From Flavobacteriia bacterium (GTDB lineage: Bacteria > Bacteroidota > Bacteroidia > Flavobacteriales_D > Crocinitomicaceae), in NCBI GenBank assembly GCA_016183815.1, contig JACPDW010000018.1, positions 62,001 through 126,000 of the forward strand: a stretch of 64,000 nucleotides of DNA, in the 5' to 3' direction. A program made the position numbers and the translations under genes. Of the stretch, positions 1 to 9,068 are shown piece after piece. Position 1 is the first letter of the stretch, and every line of letters begins with the position of its first letter. A model generated the notes under the pieces. It had not been told where the DNA came from. It did no database searches and saw only the letters and a list, made by a program, of their open reading frames with translations.

Positions 1-1143
1 CAACAAGATATTGATGAAACAGCCACTTTTATTGAATTGTATTCAGAACTTTTTGGTTTATATCCATTTGCTGATGAAAAGTACGGACATTGTATGGCCC
101 CTTTAGGAGGTGGAATGGAACACCAGACTATGACTACCCAAGGTTATTTTGAAAAATCATTGACTTCCCATGAATTGGCACATCAATGGTGGGGTGATCA
201 AGTAACCTGTCAATCGTGGGCTGATATTTGGGTAAATGAAGGTTTTGCTTCCTATTCAGAGTATTTAATGTTTGAACATTTGTATCCTGATGAAAAAGAG
301 CAAGATATGTTAAACAGACACGACTACATTATGTCTGAACCTAATGGAAGTATTTACGTTCTGGACAGTTTAAATGGAGGTAGAATTTTCAGTGGACGAC
401 TCACTTACGACAAAGGAGCAGCTTTTATTCATACTTTAAGATACATTATTAATAACGATGAATTGTTTTTTGAAGGGTTACGAAATTATCAACAAAGCTT
501 TAAAAACAAAACGGCATTAGGAATTGATGTACAAGCATCATTGGAAAGTGCGTCAGGAGTTGACTTGAGTGCTGCTTTTGAAGAGTGGTATTTTGGTGAG
601 GGATTTCCAACGTATAATGTGACTTGGAACTATGAAAACTACCGTTTACATTTGAAAGTGGAACAAAACGTTTCGGCTGGAAATATTACACCTTTGTTTA
701 CGACTCCTTTAGAGATAAAATGCAGAAAATCAAATTTTTCTGATACAATTATACGTATGGAATTACCTTCACAAACAACAATTTTTTCTCTTCCAACAGG
801 ATTTCCAATTACTACTGTACTCAATGTAGATCCGAACAATTGGATAGTAAATGGAACTGGAACCATACAAAAAGACGAGACATTTTTTGCAGAAACTTCA
901 ATTTTTGAGAATAACGAAGAAGGAATTATTATCTATCCAAATCCGACATCCGATTTAATATCAATTAAAGGATTGGAAAATAAAAAATGTAAATTTTCCT
1001 TAATTCAACCTGATGGAAAAACGATGAATATAGGAGCTTCAAATAGCATTGATTTGACATCTTATTCAGCAGGAATATATGTTCTTTTTATCGAAGAATT
1101 AGAGAGTAAAAAACAATACAGAAAAATTATTAAAAAGAAATAG
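1..1143 (+). CDS. M1 family zinc aminopeptidase with T9SS sorting domain (5' end outside window)
   Basis: Secreted zinc aminopeptidase that would trim N-terminal residues from peptides outside the cell. The reading frame is open from base 1, so the N-terminal part lies upstream of the window. Seen directly: the exopeptidase motif as GGGMEHQ at about 106-126, the zinc site HELAH at 169-183, and a downstream NEGFASYSE whose Glu would be the third zinc ligand. The last 70 or so residues carry a YPNP-type T9SS type A sorting domain ending in KKIIKKK-like basic residues, so export across the outer membrane by the type IX system is expected. The catalytic residues in view are intact. The fragment is followed by a mobile element, not by an operon partner. 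Confidence 0.93.
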   Translation, partial: QQDIDETATFIELYSELFGLYPFADEKYGHCMAPLGGGMEHQTMTTQGYFEKSLTSHELAHQWWGDQVTCQSWADIWVNEGFASYSEYLMFEHLYPDEKEQDMLNRHDYIMSEPNGSIYVLDSLNGGRIFSGRLTYDKGAAFIHTLRYIINNDELFFEGLRNYQQSFKNKTALGIDVQASLESASGVDLSAAFEEWYFGEGFPTYNVTWNYENYRLHLKVEQNVSAGNITPLFTTPLEIKCRKSNFSDTIIRMELPSQTTIFSLPTGFPITTVLNVDPNNWIVNGTGTIQKDETFFAETSIFENNEEGIIIYPNPTSDLISIKGLENKKCKFSLIQPDGKTMNIGASNSIDLTSYSAGIYVLFIEELESKKQYRKIIKKK

Positions 1144-1163
1144 ACAAGCTGTTTTTGTTTTTA

Positions 1164-1710
1164 CTGTATATGTCAGGGCAAACGCATACTTTTTTAAAAT
1201 TACCAAAACAAATTACCAAAAATCGATTTTCGGATAATAAAGTATCTACTAATTCTGTGTCAATTTAAAAGTTTAAACCCTTTGCTTTAGCTCAAAAAAA
1301 CTGCATACTAAGTGTTTATTCTCTTACTTTTTTATTCGCTTATTTTTTGTTTTTAAAGGTGCTCATGAGAAAAGTTCATTGCCAAAAAAGTAAGCAAAAA
1401 GTCTAGTCCTATTTGTTCCTCAAAACTTTCATTCATTGCAAATCGATAATTTTCTACCGATAGCTATCGGCAGAGCTTGCAGCTAATAGCATATACAATT
1501 ATTAATAAGTCCAAAATTTTAAAATATGCTGATACAATATGAAAATAGACAATTTTTAATTGGTCTATCTTGAATATGTAATCGGTATCATTTTCAGTTT
1601 TTCATAACAAAAAGGGACAAAATTACGATCCAAAACTAATTTTAGTGATAAAATTAACTTAATTTCATCTCCAAAAATTTAAAAGTGTGAGTTTGCCCTG
1701 CTGTATATGT
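1164..1710. mobile_element. 527-bp non-autonomous insertion element (MITE-like) with 10-bp target duplication
   Basis: The gap between the aminopeptidase and the next ATPase gene holds no ORF but has transposon geometry. A left terminus CAGGGCAAAC (1174-1183) is matched by the inverted right terminus GTTTGCCCTG (1691-1700), and similarity continues inward through an A/T-rich block. Immediately outside both ends is the identical direct repeat CTGTATATGT (1164-1173 and 1701-1710), as expected for a target-site duplication. The interior contains a perfect 14-bp palindrome (1457-1470) and poly-A/T tracts but no transposase. Ends starting CAGGG with 8-10 bp duplications resemble the ISAs1 group; that family assignment is inference. 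Confidence 0.75.
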
Positions 1711-1977
1711 TTTTCTATTACTTTGAGGATTTTTTTCTATTTTTATAAACCTTTTTGAAAATGAAATTTAAAGAATTTATTTAGAAAAGTAAAAATCAAA
1801 TACATTTTAATTTTCACAAATATCAATTTTTTATTGAAATATGTTGACTAATTACAAAACACAAACCGTAAATAATATATTTATATTGCGGATTTAAACG
1901 TAAAATATATAAATAAAATAGTTATAAAATGTATAAATATTTATTTTAAATTACAGTAAAACATAAAAAACATATTA

Positions 1978-1993
1978 TAATTTTGTATTTTTG
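1978..1993 (+). promoter_or_regulatory. Overlapping -7 boxes for the DUF4143 ATPase gene
   Basis: Two successive matches to the Bacteroidota -7 consensus TAnnTTTG: TAATTTTG at 1978-1985 and TATTTTTG at 1986-1993, about 60-75 bases before the ATG. No convincing -33 TTTG is present. The region is so A/T-rich that chance matches are possible. Confidence 0.4.
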
Positions 1994-2053
1994 TAAAAAA
2001 TAATTAAATTATTTTAATTATTGTTTGACTAATATTTAAAATTAAGTCATGTT

Positions 2054-3244
2054 ATGCAAAGTGAAAAATTCAAAAGAAGGGTAATTTCTGAGAATTTAGA
2101 TGTAAAAAAAGAAAAAATGATTAAAAGAAATCTCAGCGAAATCATTTCTAAAAAACTAAATGACAATAAAATTATTGTAATTCTTGGAGCAAGACAGGTT
2201 GGTAAAACCACATTGTTAGAAAGTTTAACAAAAAAATACAAAAAGGTTTTACATTTTAATGGAGATGATTCTGATACAAGAAGCATACTTTCTGAAGCTA
2301 ATAGCACGAAATTAAAATATTTGATTGGAAATGCTGATTGTGTTTTCATAGATGAAGCTCAAAGAATTGAAAACGTTGGATTGACTTTGAAAATCATTCA
2401 TGATAATCGATTTAAATGTAAAGTTTTTGCTTCAGGATCTTCTGCTTTTGAAATAGCCAATAAATTTAATGAACCGTTAACAGGTAGAAAATGGGAATAT
2501 CAGCTTTATCCCTTTTCTTTTGAAGAGATGGTAAAACACACAAACTTTAATGAGGAATCAAGAAATTTATCTCATCGTTTAGTATTTGGATATTACCCAG
2601 ACGTTGTAAACAATCCAAGTAATGAAAGGGAGATTTTAGAACAAATAGCAAATAGTTATCTTTACAAAGATATTTTAAATTGGGAGCGAATTAAAAAACC
2701 AAATCAATTAGATAAATTGATTAAAGCCCTTGCTTTTCAAGTAGGTAATTTAGTATCGTATAATGAATTAGGGCAAATTTCTGGTTTAAACAACGAAACT
2801 GTTGAACATTATATTAATTTGTTAGAAAAAGCATTTGTTGTGTTTCGCTTGGGTACTTACAATAGAAACTTAAGAAATGAATTAAAAAAAACAAGAAAAA
2901 TTTATTTTTATGATAATGGTATAAGAAATGCTATCATAAAACAATACATGCCTATCGAACTTCGTAATGATATCGGACAACTTTGGGAAAACTTCATTAT
3001 ATCAGAAAGAATAAAACACAACCAATCTAATCAACATTTTTGTAATACTTATTTTTGGCGAAATTTAGCAAAACAAGAAATCGATTATATTGAAGAATGG
3101 GGAGGGAAAATAGATGCTTTTGAGTTTAAATGGCAAAGTAAAAATGAAAATATTAAATTCCCAAATATGTTTTTAGAAAACTATAAACCTAATAAAACAA
3201 AATTAATCACTAAAGATAATTTTCATGAATTTATTTGTCCGTAA
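2054..3244 (+). CDS. AAA ATPase, DUF4143 (ATP-binding protein) family
   Basis: P-loop ATPase of the widespread AAA_14/DUF4143 group, whose biological role is not settled. Walker A is GARQVGKT at residues 45-52 and Walker B is VFIDEA with D100/E101. The TGRKWEY...PFSFEEM element around residues 143-159 opens the DUF4143 region, and the C-terminal part carries a nuclease-like EIDYIEEW stretch typical of this family. Translation may start at the ATG here or at the in-frame ATG at 2117 (residue 22), which fits the usual family N-terminus better. The gene stands alone between an insertion element and a convergent gene. A second member of the same family lies at 54130-55320, with similar bases around its promoter. 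Confidence 0.85.
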   Translation: MQSEKFKRRVISENLDVKKEKMIKRNLSEIISKKLNDNKIIVILGARQVGKTTLLESLTKKYKKVLHFNGDDSDTRSILSEANSTKLKYLIGNADCVFIDEAQRIENVGLTLKIIHDNRFKCKVFASGSSAFEIANKFNEPLTGRKWEYQLYPFSFEEMVKHTNFNEESRNLSHRLVFGYYPDVVNNPSNEREILEQIANSYLYKDILNWERIKKPNQLDKLIKALAFQVGNLVSYNELGQISGLNNETVEHYINLLEKAFVVFRLGTYNRNLRNELKKTRKIYFYDNGIRNAIIKQYMPIELRNDIGQLWENFIISERIKHNQSNQHFCNTYFWRNLAKQEIDYIEEWGGKIDAFEFKWQSKNENIKFPNMFLENYKPNKTKLITKDNFHEFICP

Positions 3245-3305
3245 TATTTATTAAAATAATGAATATAAACGAATTATGAAAATCACATTTATTTTTGCTA
3301 TTTTT

Positions 3306-6300
3306 TTAAAACTCAGCTTTGATTATTTTTTTTGTTAAAACATCGTGATTTGTTTCAATATTTAAAATGTACAATCCATCAGGATAATCGTTTAAATTAA
3401 TTGTTGCATCCGCATGGTTTTTATCGGCATTCATTTCTTTAGTTAAAATTACTTTCCCATCTAAATTCATCAATTTAAGCGTAGCTTTATAATTAATCTC
3501 GCCTCCGAAATCAACATAAAATTCTCCATTTGACGGATTTGGATAAACATTAAAATTATCTAAAGAATTATTTTCTTTGGTGGATAAACTCTCTAAACCA
3601 ACTGAAAAATTATAGCGATAATATCTACCAAAATCCCCAGGGAAATTTTCATAGACCAAAGTGGATCCAACTTTACGTACCCTAAAACTACCAGCACTTT
3701 CCCCTTCATACTGATTTGATGCCCAAAAGGAAATACCATCGTGATCACTGTCTTCTAAAATAATACTATAACAACCTGGCTCAAGATTAAAAGTATCTTT
3801 ATATTGAGTGGAATTTTGAAGACTTGTACGTTCAAACACTATATCTCCATTGTCTTTTATCAATTTATAGGAATTTTCATTGGCTTTATTATTCGTTGTG
3901 AACCAAATAAAAAATGGATCATTTATCATTTCAGGTGAATCAAATTGGGTAGTTTTTTTATTGTTTGGTACATATTCATCTGTTGTATTATTAACTGAAA
4001 TAATTTCAGCTGTAAACGTATGTGAACCACTTAATGAATACCACCAATTTAAATCGTTTATTGGAATTTCAACAATTTCTTTTTGTAAAAAGGATAAATT
4101 TCCAGTCCATGAAAAATCAATTGTTCTCGATTGCTCAACAAATATTCTTATAACACAGCTAGTTAAAGTATTTAAACCAGTATTTTGAATCATCACTTTT
4201 GGATAGGAACAACTAGGATTAAATTTTTTATAGTATTCGTAATTGTTTGGATTTAAAATATCTAAAACACTTGCGTCATTTTGAAAATTTGCATTAGAAT
4301 AAGAGATTAAATCCATTGCCACAACATAGTTTCCATTGGCTTGATCAGGATCATTTGCTGGAACATTCTCAATGTCATAATCAATAGTAACTGTTTGTCC
4401 CGGTGCAACATAAGGTGTTAATTCATGTTCAATATCCTTTACCATATCACCAGGACACCAGCCTTCTCTAGCATAAGGCCACGTACCTCCTTGACCAATA
4501 TTTGGATTGTCACCACATTCAGTTTCTTGCCATATTTCCCATTCGAAACGAGGTGTTCCATTGATAGAAATAGAATGTGTTTTTGAATCCCATTCACAAC
4601 AGTTTACGCTCCCATTATGACCATGTCCTGTGAATCTTGTTTTGATTTTAAACATATCTGAGGTATCGGCTAATTGAATACTTTTTGCACTTAAAACGGT
4701 ATTATTATCCATTTCACCATATTGATAAGATCGATGTTCTTCCCATATTGCCTGTCTTCGATGTACATCTCTTGGTGGAATACCTTCTATAAAAGCAAAT
4801 TTAACATCGATTAATTCTTGTGTATTATGTGCTTCAAAATCTACATTATTTTTTAAATAGTGCTGATAATCAGAAACATCATAGATGTAGGTAAATCCAT
4901 TTGCACCTAAATCAAATCCAATCCCATAAGGTGTGATATATCTACCAATTTCGACATTGTTTACAATTTCAAAAGGTTTATTGTAATAAAAAATATCGTT
5001 GTTTGTTAGTGATGAAGTTGTATTGAATGAAGTTTGACTAAGCAATAGGTTATTCATATCATACACATCTTCAGTGCCTGCTAAAACACCAACAAAAGCA
5101 TTACTAATTTTAAAATGTCTATGTTCAGTTTGATATTCAAAAACAACATTTGGTTCTTTTTTTAAATATGAAAAATGAGGACTTTCAACCAATTCTCCTA
5201 AAACATCTCCCATTCCTAAAGAAATTTTTGGATGAATTTGAGAATCTGTTTGAATAACCAAAGGATATTCATCAAAAGTTATCATTTTGTATTCAGAAGG
5301 CATTAAAAGATAATGATTGTCTGTTAAATCTGCTGCAAATTGAGTATTGTCAAAATCGTAATACATTAATAAATTTGACCAAAAAGGATTTAAATTATCT
5401 ATTTTTTTTGTGTAATTCGCCAAAATATCCTCTTGTGATAAAGCGATATTATACAACTGAAATTCATCTAATTTTCCTTTCCATCTATATTCATGATTGA
5501 TATTTGAACCTAATACAATTCTGTGAATTTCACCTATTGGAATATTTTTACCTGTACCACTGTGCCACAAAACACCATTTTTATAAATATTCATATTTCC
5601 AGAAGTAGCATTTTTGACAAAAGCCCAATGATTCCAATTGTCATCAATTTCAGTTGTAGTCATGCTTTTGTCAATTCTATCGTACGAAGTACTTTGACCT
5701 GCATCAAAATACATTCTGTTATCACTCCAAGGAAAATGAATATTGATTAGACGATTGTTTAAGGTATCATACGCCTCAAGAATCGAAGTGTTAGTTCCAG
5801 CAGAGCCAGTACCTTTTGACCAAAAACAAAAAGTAAATTGATTTCCTAAGTCAAAATCCGACAACTCATTTAAAGCATAAGAATTGCCGTTAAAATTCAT
5901 TACTCCATTTTTATTTTGATAAAATATAGAGCTATTATTTGTGCTTGCTTCGTTTTGAAAAAGAATATTGTTGTTGTGTTCATTTCCATCTTGATAAGAG
6001 AATTCAATGATAAGATTGTCAGAGCCATTCCAATAATAAGGTTGGTAAAACAAAAATTTATTTTCTCCGTAAATCAATTCATTTTGACTTGAACCCATTG
6101 CATGAGATGCATTATACACTTCAGTAAATCCCTCTTTTTCATAAGAAAGTAATTCAGTGAGCAAAGTATTTTTAATTTTGATTTTAGGATGCCATAAAGT
6201 TCCGTCTCCAACTATTTGTTCGACATACAAATAAAGTGCTTGAAGATCTCCTGGAAGAATTCCTGCATTTGTCAGTTCTGTCGCAGTAATAAGCATTTGA

Positions 6301-6779
6301 TAAGTTGACCCTAAACTGTTTAAATGAAATGGAGCTGTAGAAATTAAATTTGTTTCATTTAAAGAAAAAGTAGTTAATGCATCTAAACTTCTATTTTTTT
6401 CAAAAACAGTGTAAGTGTCTTTTTGTGAATAAGGAGCAGGGTTGTAATCAATTTCATCAGGCGACAAATAATTCGATATAAACAATTTACCATTTTGAAT
6501 TATGGAATCATATACATTAGTATGCTCAAAAATTTTGGAATAAGCCAAATAATCCCATTCACCACAATTGTATTGATCCCATGGAGTAAGTGGGCTACAT
6601 TTTAGATTGTAATACATCAACACTTTTTCAAAACGTTTTGTGTTTAATGATGCAGGAAAATCAAATTTTGCTCTACGTGTTTGTATTGAATCATAAGTAA
6701 ATGTTTGCACCCAAGTTGTGTCTTGAGCATTGAAAAACAAGCAATTAAACAATGAAATTAAAATAAATAGTCTAAACAT
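3306..6779 (-). CDS. Secreted PNGase F-like glycosylasparaginase with inserted LamG domain and T9SS tail
   Basis: Probable exported peptide-N-glycosidase F homologue that would release N-glycans from glycoproteins. A signal peptide (about residues 1-19) leads into a PNGase F-like N half with C-G-E-W-D at 72-76; D76 matches the catalytic Asp60 of Elizabethkingia PNGase F. About residues 285-465 form a LamG/concanavalin-like domain inserted before the family continues with EIGRYITPYG (near 610), NCCEWD (near 725, whose Glu matches Glu206) and REGWCPG (near 772). A T9SS type A sorting domain (YPNP near 1085) ends the protein. At 1157 residues it is far longer than the roughly 310-residue mature PNGase F. 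Alignment to PNGase F is by recall, so activity is inferred. Confidence 0.82.
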   Translation of the reverse strand: MFRLFILISLFNCLFFNAQDTTWVQTFTYDSIQTRRAKFDFPASLNTKRFEKVLMYYNLKCSPLTPWDQYNCGEWDYLAYSKIFEHTNVYDSIIQNGKLFISNYLSPDEIDYNPAPYSQKDTYTVFEKNRSLDALTTFSLNETNLISTAPFHLNSLGSTYQMLITATELTNAGILPGDLQALYLYVEQIVGDGTLWHPKIKIKNTLLTELLSYEKEGFTEVYNASHAMGSSQNELIYGENKFLFYQPYYWNGSDNLIIEFSYQDGNEHNNNILFQNEASTNNSSIFYQNKNGVMNFNGNSYALNELSDFDLGNQFTFCFWSKGTGSAGTNTSILEAYDTLNNRLINIHFPWSDNRMYFDAGQSTSYDRIDKSMTTTEIDDNWNHWAFVKNATSGNMNIYKNGVLWHSGTGKNIPIGEIHRIVLGSNINHEYRWKGKLDEFQLYNIALSQEDILANYTKKIDNLNPFWSNLLMYYDFDNTQFAADLTDNHYLLMPSEYKMITFDEYPLVIQTDSQIHPKISLGMGDVLGELVESPHFSYLKKEPNVVFEYQTEHRHFKISNAFVGVLAGTEDVYDMNNLLLSQTSFNTTSSLTNNDIFYYNKPFEIVNNVEIGRYITPYGIGFDLGANGFTYIYDVSDYQHYLKNNVDFEAHNTQELIDVKFAFIEGIPPRDVHRRQAIWEEHRSYQYGEMDNNTVLSAKSIQLADTSDMFKIKTRFTGHGHNGSVNCCEWDSKTHSISINGTPRFEWEIWQETECGDNPNIGQGGTWPYAREGWCPGDMVKDIEHELTPYVAPGQTVTIDYDIENVPANDPDQANGNYVVAMDLISYSNANFQNDASVLDILNPNNYEYYKKFNPSCSYPKVMIQNTGLNTLTSCVIRIFVEQSRTIDFSWTGNLSFLQKEIVEIPINDLNWWYSLSGSHTFTAEIISVNNTTDEYVPNNKKTTQFDSPEMINDPFFIWFTTNNKANENSYKLIKDNGDIVFERTSLQNSTQYKDTFNLEPGCYSIILEDSDHDGISFWASNQYEGESAGSFRVRKVGSTLVYENFPGDFGRYYRYNFSVGLESLSTKENNSLDNFNVYPNPSNGEFYVDFGGEINYKATLKLMNLDGKVILTKEMNADKNHADATINLNDYPDGLYILNIETNHDVLTKKIIKAEF

Positions 6780-6796
6780 AAAAATCGGTTTAGTTA

Positions 6797-6804
6797 CAAA
6801 ATTA
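6797..6804 (-). promoter_or_regulatory. -7 box of the PNGase F-like gene
   Basis: Minus-strand TAATTTTG matches TAnnTTTG and lies about 18 bases before the ATG, giving a very short leader. No clear -33 TTTG at the standard spacing. Confidence 0.45.
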
Positions 6805-6883
6805 AATCAATTTTTATGTATTAATTTTAATTATTGGTTAAAATGTGTGATATTATTGAATTCTTAAGGGAATTGTTTTTTGC

Positions 6884-6983
6884 AAAAAAGATGTTGAGAT
6901 GAACCTAAAAAACTTGTTAAAACTATGAAAAAATTTGACCACATAAATCTCAACATCTCTATATCCAAGTGGTCTATGGAAAT
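6884..6983 (-). ncRNA. Candidate small RNA of about 100 nt with terminator and pseudoknot-capable stems
   Basis: No ORF. On the minus strand a TAnnTTTG box (6990-6997) is followed about 100 bases later by a 12-bp perfect inverted repeat, AGATGTTGAGAT (6889-6900 against 6947-6958, plus-strand coordinates), with a run of six T (minus strand) at 6884-6889, as in an intrinsic terminator. A second stem, GACCAC/GTGGTC (6937-6942 with 6969-6974), interleaves with the first, so the two could form an H-type pseudoknot or alternate. The segment lies in the divergent space between the PNGase F-like gene and rimP. It could be a free small RNA or the leader of the PNGase F-like gene; no known RNA family is recognised. 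Confidence 0.4.
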
Positions 6984-6989
6984 AGTTTG

Positions 6990-6997
6990 CAAATGTA
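6990..6997 (-). promoter_or_regulatory. -7 box for the candidate small RNA
   Basis: Minus-strand TACATTTG matches TAnnTTTG, about 7 bases upstream of the inferred RNA start. No -33 box at the preferred spacing. Confidence 0.35.
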
Positions 6998-7152
6998 ATA
7001 AATAAAACTAAATCGTTGTAGTATTCATTACTTTTTTATTTAACGAAGTTTTATAACATTTATTTTGTAAACTATTGTTTTTTATTTTTTAATTCAAAAT
7101 CGTCTATATTTTTTTAAAAATAATTTGGGATTTAAAAAATTCTTACAAAAAG

Positions 7153-7183
7153 TGTGTGATTTTTATAAAAATCACTATCTTTG
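7153..7183 (+). promoter_or_regulatory. Promoter of the rimP-nusA-infB region
   Basis: A clear -7 TATCTTTG at 7176-7183 with TGTG at 7153-7156, a 3-of-4 match to the -33 TTTG at a spacing of 19 bases. It rules out a TTG start at 7181 for rimP, because that codon would lie inside the promoter. Confidence 0.65.
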
Positions 7184-7207
7184 CAAAGAATTTTATGGTT
7201 AATACGT

Positions 7208-7230
7208 AAAAGGGGATGTGTCCCCTTTTT
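7208..7230 (+). terminator. Terminator-like hairpin in the rimP leader (possible attenuator)
   Basis: AAAAGGGGA, a TGTG loop, then TCCCCTTTTT form a 9-bp stem followed by T residues, placed between the promoter and the rimP ATG at 7238. A stem of this kind only 8 bases before the first codon would either terminate transcription early or occlude translation initiation. The regulatory role is inference. Confidence 0.55.
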
Positions 7231-7237
7231 TAATTTA

Positions 7238-7723
7238 ATGATTACAAAAGAATTAATAAATGAATTGGCAATGCAAAGGATAAACGAAAGGTATCCTGAT
7301 GTGTATATTGTTGATATTCAGATAAGTTCTAAAAATGAAATTCAGGTTGAATTGGATAAAAAAGAAGGTTATATATCTATAGAAGAATGTGTTGGGGTTT
7401 CGAGAAATATTGAACATAATATTGATCGAGAAAAGCACGATTTTGAACTTCAAGTGAGTTCAGCTGGGTTAGATAGTGGGTTTAAGCACCCGTTTCAATT
7501 TATCAAACATATTGGGAAAGTTGTCAATGTGATAAAAAAAGATTCGCAAATTTTGGAAGGAAAATTGTGTAAAGTTGATGATTTAACAATTCAATTAGAA
7601 ATTGAAAAAACGCTTAAACAAAATAAGAAAAAAGTTAAAGAGGTAGAACAAATAGTATTACCTTTTGATGAAATAAAAACGTGTAAATTAGTGATATCAT
7701 TTAAATCTAATAAAAATGAATAG
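7238..7723 (+). CDS. rimP: Ribosome maturation factor RimP
   Basis: Assists maturation of the 30S ribosomal subunit. The 161-residue product begins MITKELINELAMQR and shows the family's N-terminal alpha/beta domain with the HDFELQVSSAGLD motif (the usual YxLEVSSPGxD), followed by a short SH3-like C-terminal domain. An upstream TTG in the same frame at 7181 is rejected because it overlaps the -7 box. The end overlaps the nusA start by 8 bases, the classical rimP-nusA coupling. The leader hairpin at 7208-7230 suggests regulation of the whole operon. Confidence 0.93.
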   Translation: MITKELINELAMQRINERYPDVYIVDIQISSKNEIQVELDKKEGYISIEECVGVSRNIEHNIDREKHDFELQVSSAGLDSGFKHPFQFIKHIGKVVNVIKKDSQILEGKLCKVDDLTIQLEIEKTLKQNKKKVKEVEQIVLPFDEIKTCKLVISFKSNKNE

Positions 7724-8951
7724 TACAGAATTGGTTGAATCCTTTTTGGAGTTTAAAGAGTTAAAAAACATTGATAAACAAACAATGCAACATGTGTTAG
7801 AAGATGTTTTTCGTTCGATGTTAAAGAAAAAATTTAATACAGACAAACATATTGATGTCATTGTAAATATTGAAAAAGGTGATGTTCAAATTCTTTTAAA
7901 TAAAGAAATTGTTGACGATGGAGAAGTGGAAGATTCAAGTACTGAGATTGCATATTCAGACGCAGTTAAAATTGAACCTGATTTTGAAATTGGTGAAGAT
8001 TTATCTGAAGAATTTAAGTTTGCTGATTTTGGAAGAAGAAACATTCTTTCTTTACGTCAGAACCTTATATCCAAAGTATTAGAGTTAGAAAAAGACAATA
8101 TTTATAAAAAATACAAAGAAAGAATTGGAGAAATTGTTACTGGAGAAGTATATCAAGTTTGGAAAAAAGAAATTTTGGTTAGAGACGATGAGGGTAACGA
8201 ATTGATTTTACCAAAATCTGAACAAATACCCTCTGATTATTTTAAGAAAGGCGAAAGTATTCGTGCAGTTGTAGCTAAAGTTGACATGAGAAATTCTACT
8301 CCTGTGATAATATTATCGAGAACTGCTCCAGAATTTTTAGAGAGATTATTTGAATTAGAGGTTCCTGAAGTTTTTGATGGATTAATTACAATAAAAAGAA
8401 TTGTAAGAGAACCAGGTGAAAGAGCTAAAGTTGCTGTGGAGTCTTATGATGATCGTATTGACCCAGTAGGTGCTTGTGTAGGTATGAAAGGATCTCGAAT
8501 TCATGGAATTGTAAGAGAGTTGAGAAACGAAAATATTGATGTTATCAATTTTACTAACAATCCAAGTTTATTGATACAGAGAGCATTATCTCCAGCTAAA
8601 ATCACAAATATTGATATTTTAGAAGAGGAAAAAAGAGCTAAAGTTCACCTAAAGCCAGATCAAGTATCTCTTGCAATTGGTAAAGGAGGTAACAATATCA
8701 AACTAGCATCAAAATTAACAGGATATGAAATCGATGTTTATAGAGATGGTGAAGTAGATATTGAAGACGTTGACTTAGATGATTTTGCTGATGAAATCGA
8801 TGGTTGGATTATTGATGAATTGAAAGCAATTGGTTGTGATACTGCAAAATCTGTTTTAGATTTAACTGTTGAAGATTTAGTGAGTAGAACTGATTTAGAA
8901 GAAGAAACTATTCAAGAAGTTTGTAAGATATTACGAGCAGAATTTGAATAA
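7716..8951 (+). CDS. nusA: Transcription termination/antitermination factor NusA
   Basis: RNA polymerase-associated elongation factor that modulates pausing, termination and antitermination. The 411-residue product has the N-terminal polymerase-binding domain, an S1 RNA-binding domain at about residues 137-190, and tandem KH domains (about 240-340) including the GMKGSRI and IGKGGNNI loops. A short acidic helix-hairpin-helix-like tail follows. The length is normal for Bacteroidota, which lack the long C-terminal repeats of E. coli NusA. It lies between rimP (8-base overlap) and infB (117-base gap) in the conserved order. Confidence 0.96.
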   Translation: MNSTELVESFLEFKELKNIDKQTMQHVLEDVFRSMLKKKFNTDKHIDVIVNIEKGDVQILLNKEIVDDGEVEDSSTEIAYSDAVKIEPDFEIGEDLSEEFKFADFGRRNILSLRQNLISKVLELEKDNIYKKYKERIGEIVTGEVYQVWKKEILVRDDEGNELILPKSEQIPSDYFKKGESIRAVVAKVDMRNSTPVIILSRTAPEFLERLFELEVPEVFDGLITIKRIVREPGERAKVAVESYDDRIDPVGACVGMKGSRIHGIVRELRNENIDVINFTNNPSLLIQRALSPAKITNIDILEEEKRAKVHLKPDQVSLAIGKGGNNIKLASKLTGYEIDVYRDGEVDIEDVDLDDFADEIDGWIIDELKAIGCDTAKSVLDLTVEDLVSRTDLEEETIQEVCKILRAEFE

Positions 8952-9068
8952 AATGTATTAATTATATTGTTATTTAAGTGGATTGAATAACTTAATAAAA
9001 CTATAATTCGATGAAAATTGTTAACTTCGTGCAATCTTTCATTTAATTGATAGTTGAGAGAAAAAATT

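Noticed and set aside
7181-7237. Upstream TTG start for rimP in the same frame
   Set aside because: It lies inside the TATCTTTG -7 box; the ATG at 7238 matches RimP N-termini.
9054-9068. Upstream TTG start for infB
   Set aside because: The ATG 15 bases later gives the usual IF2_N start ([11 protein letters not shown]).
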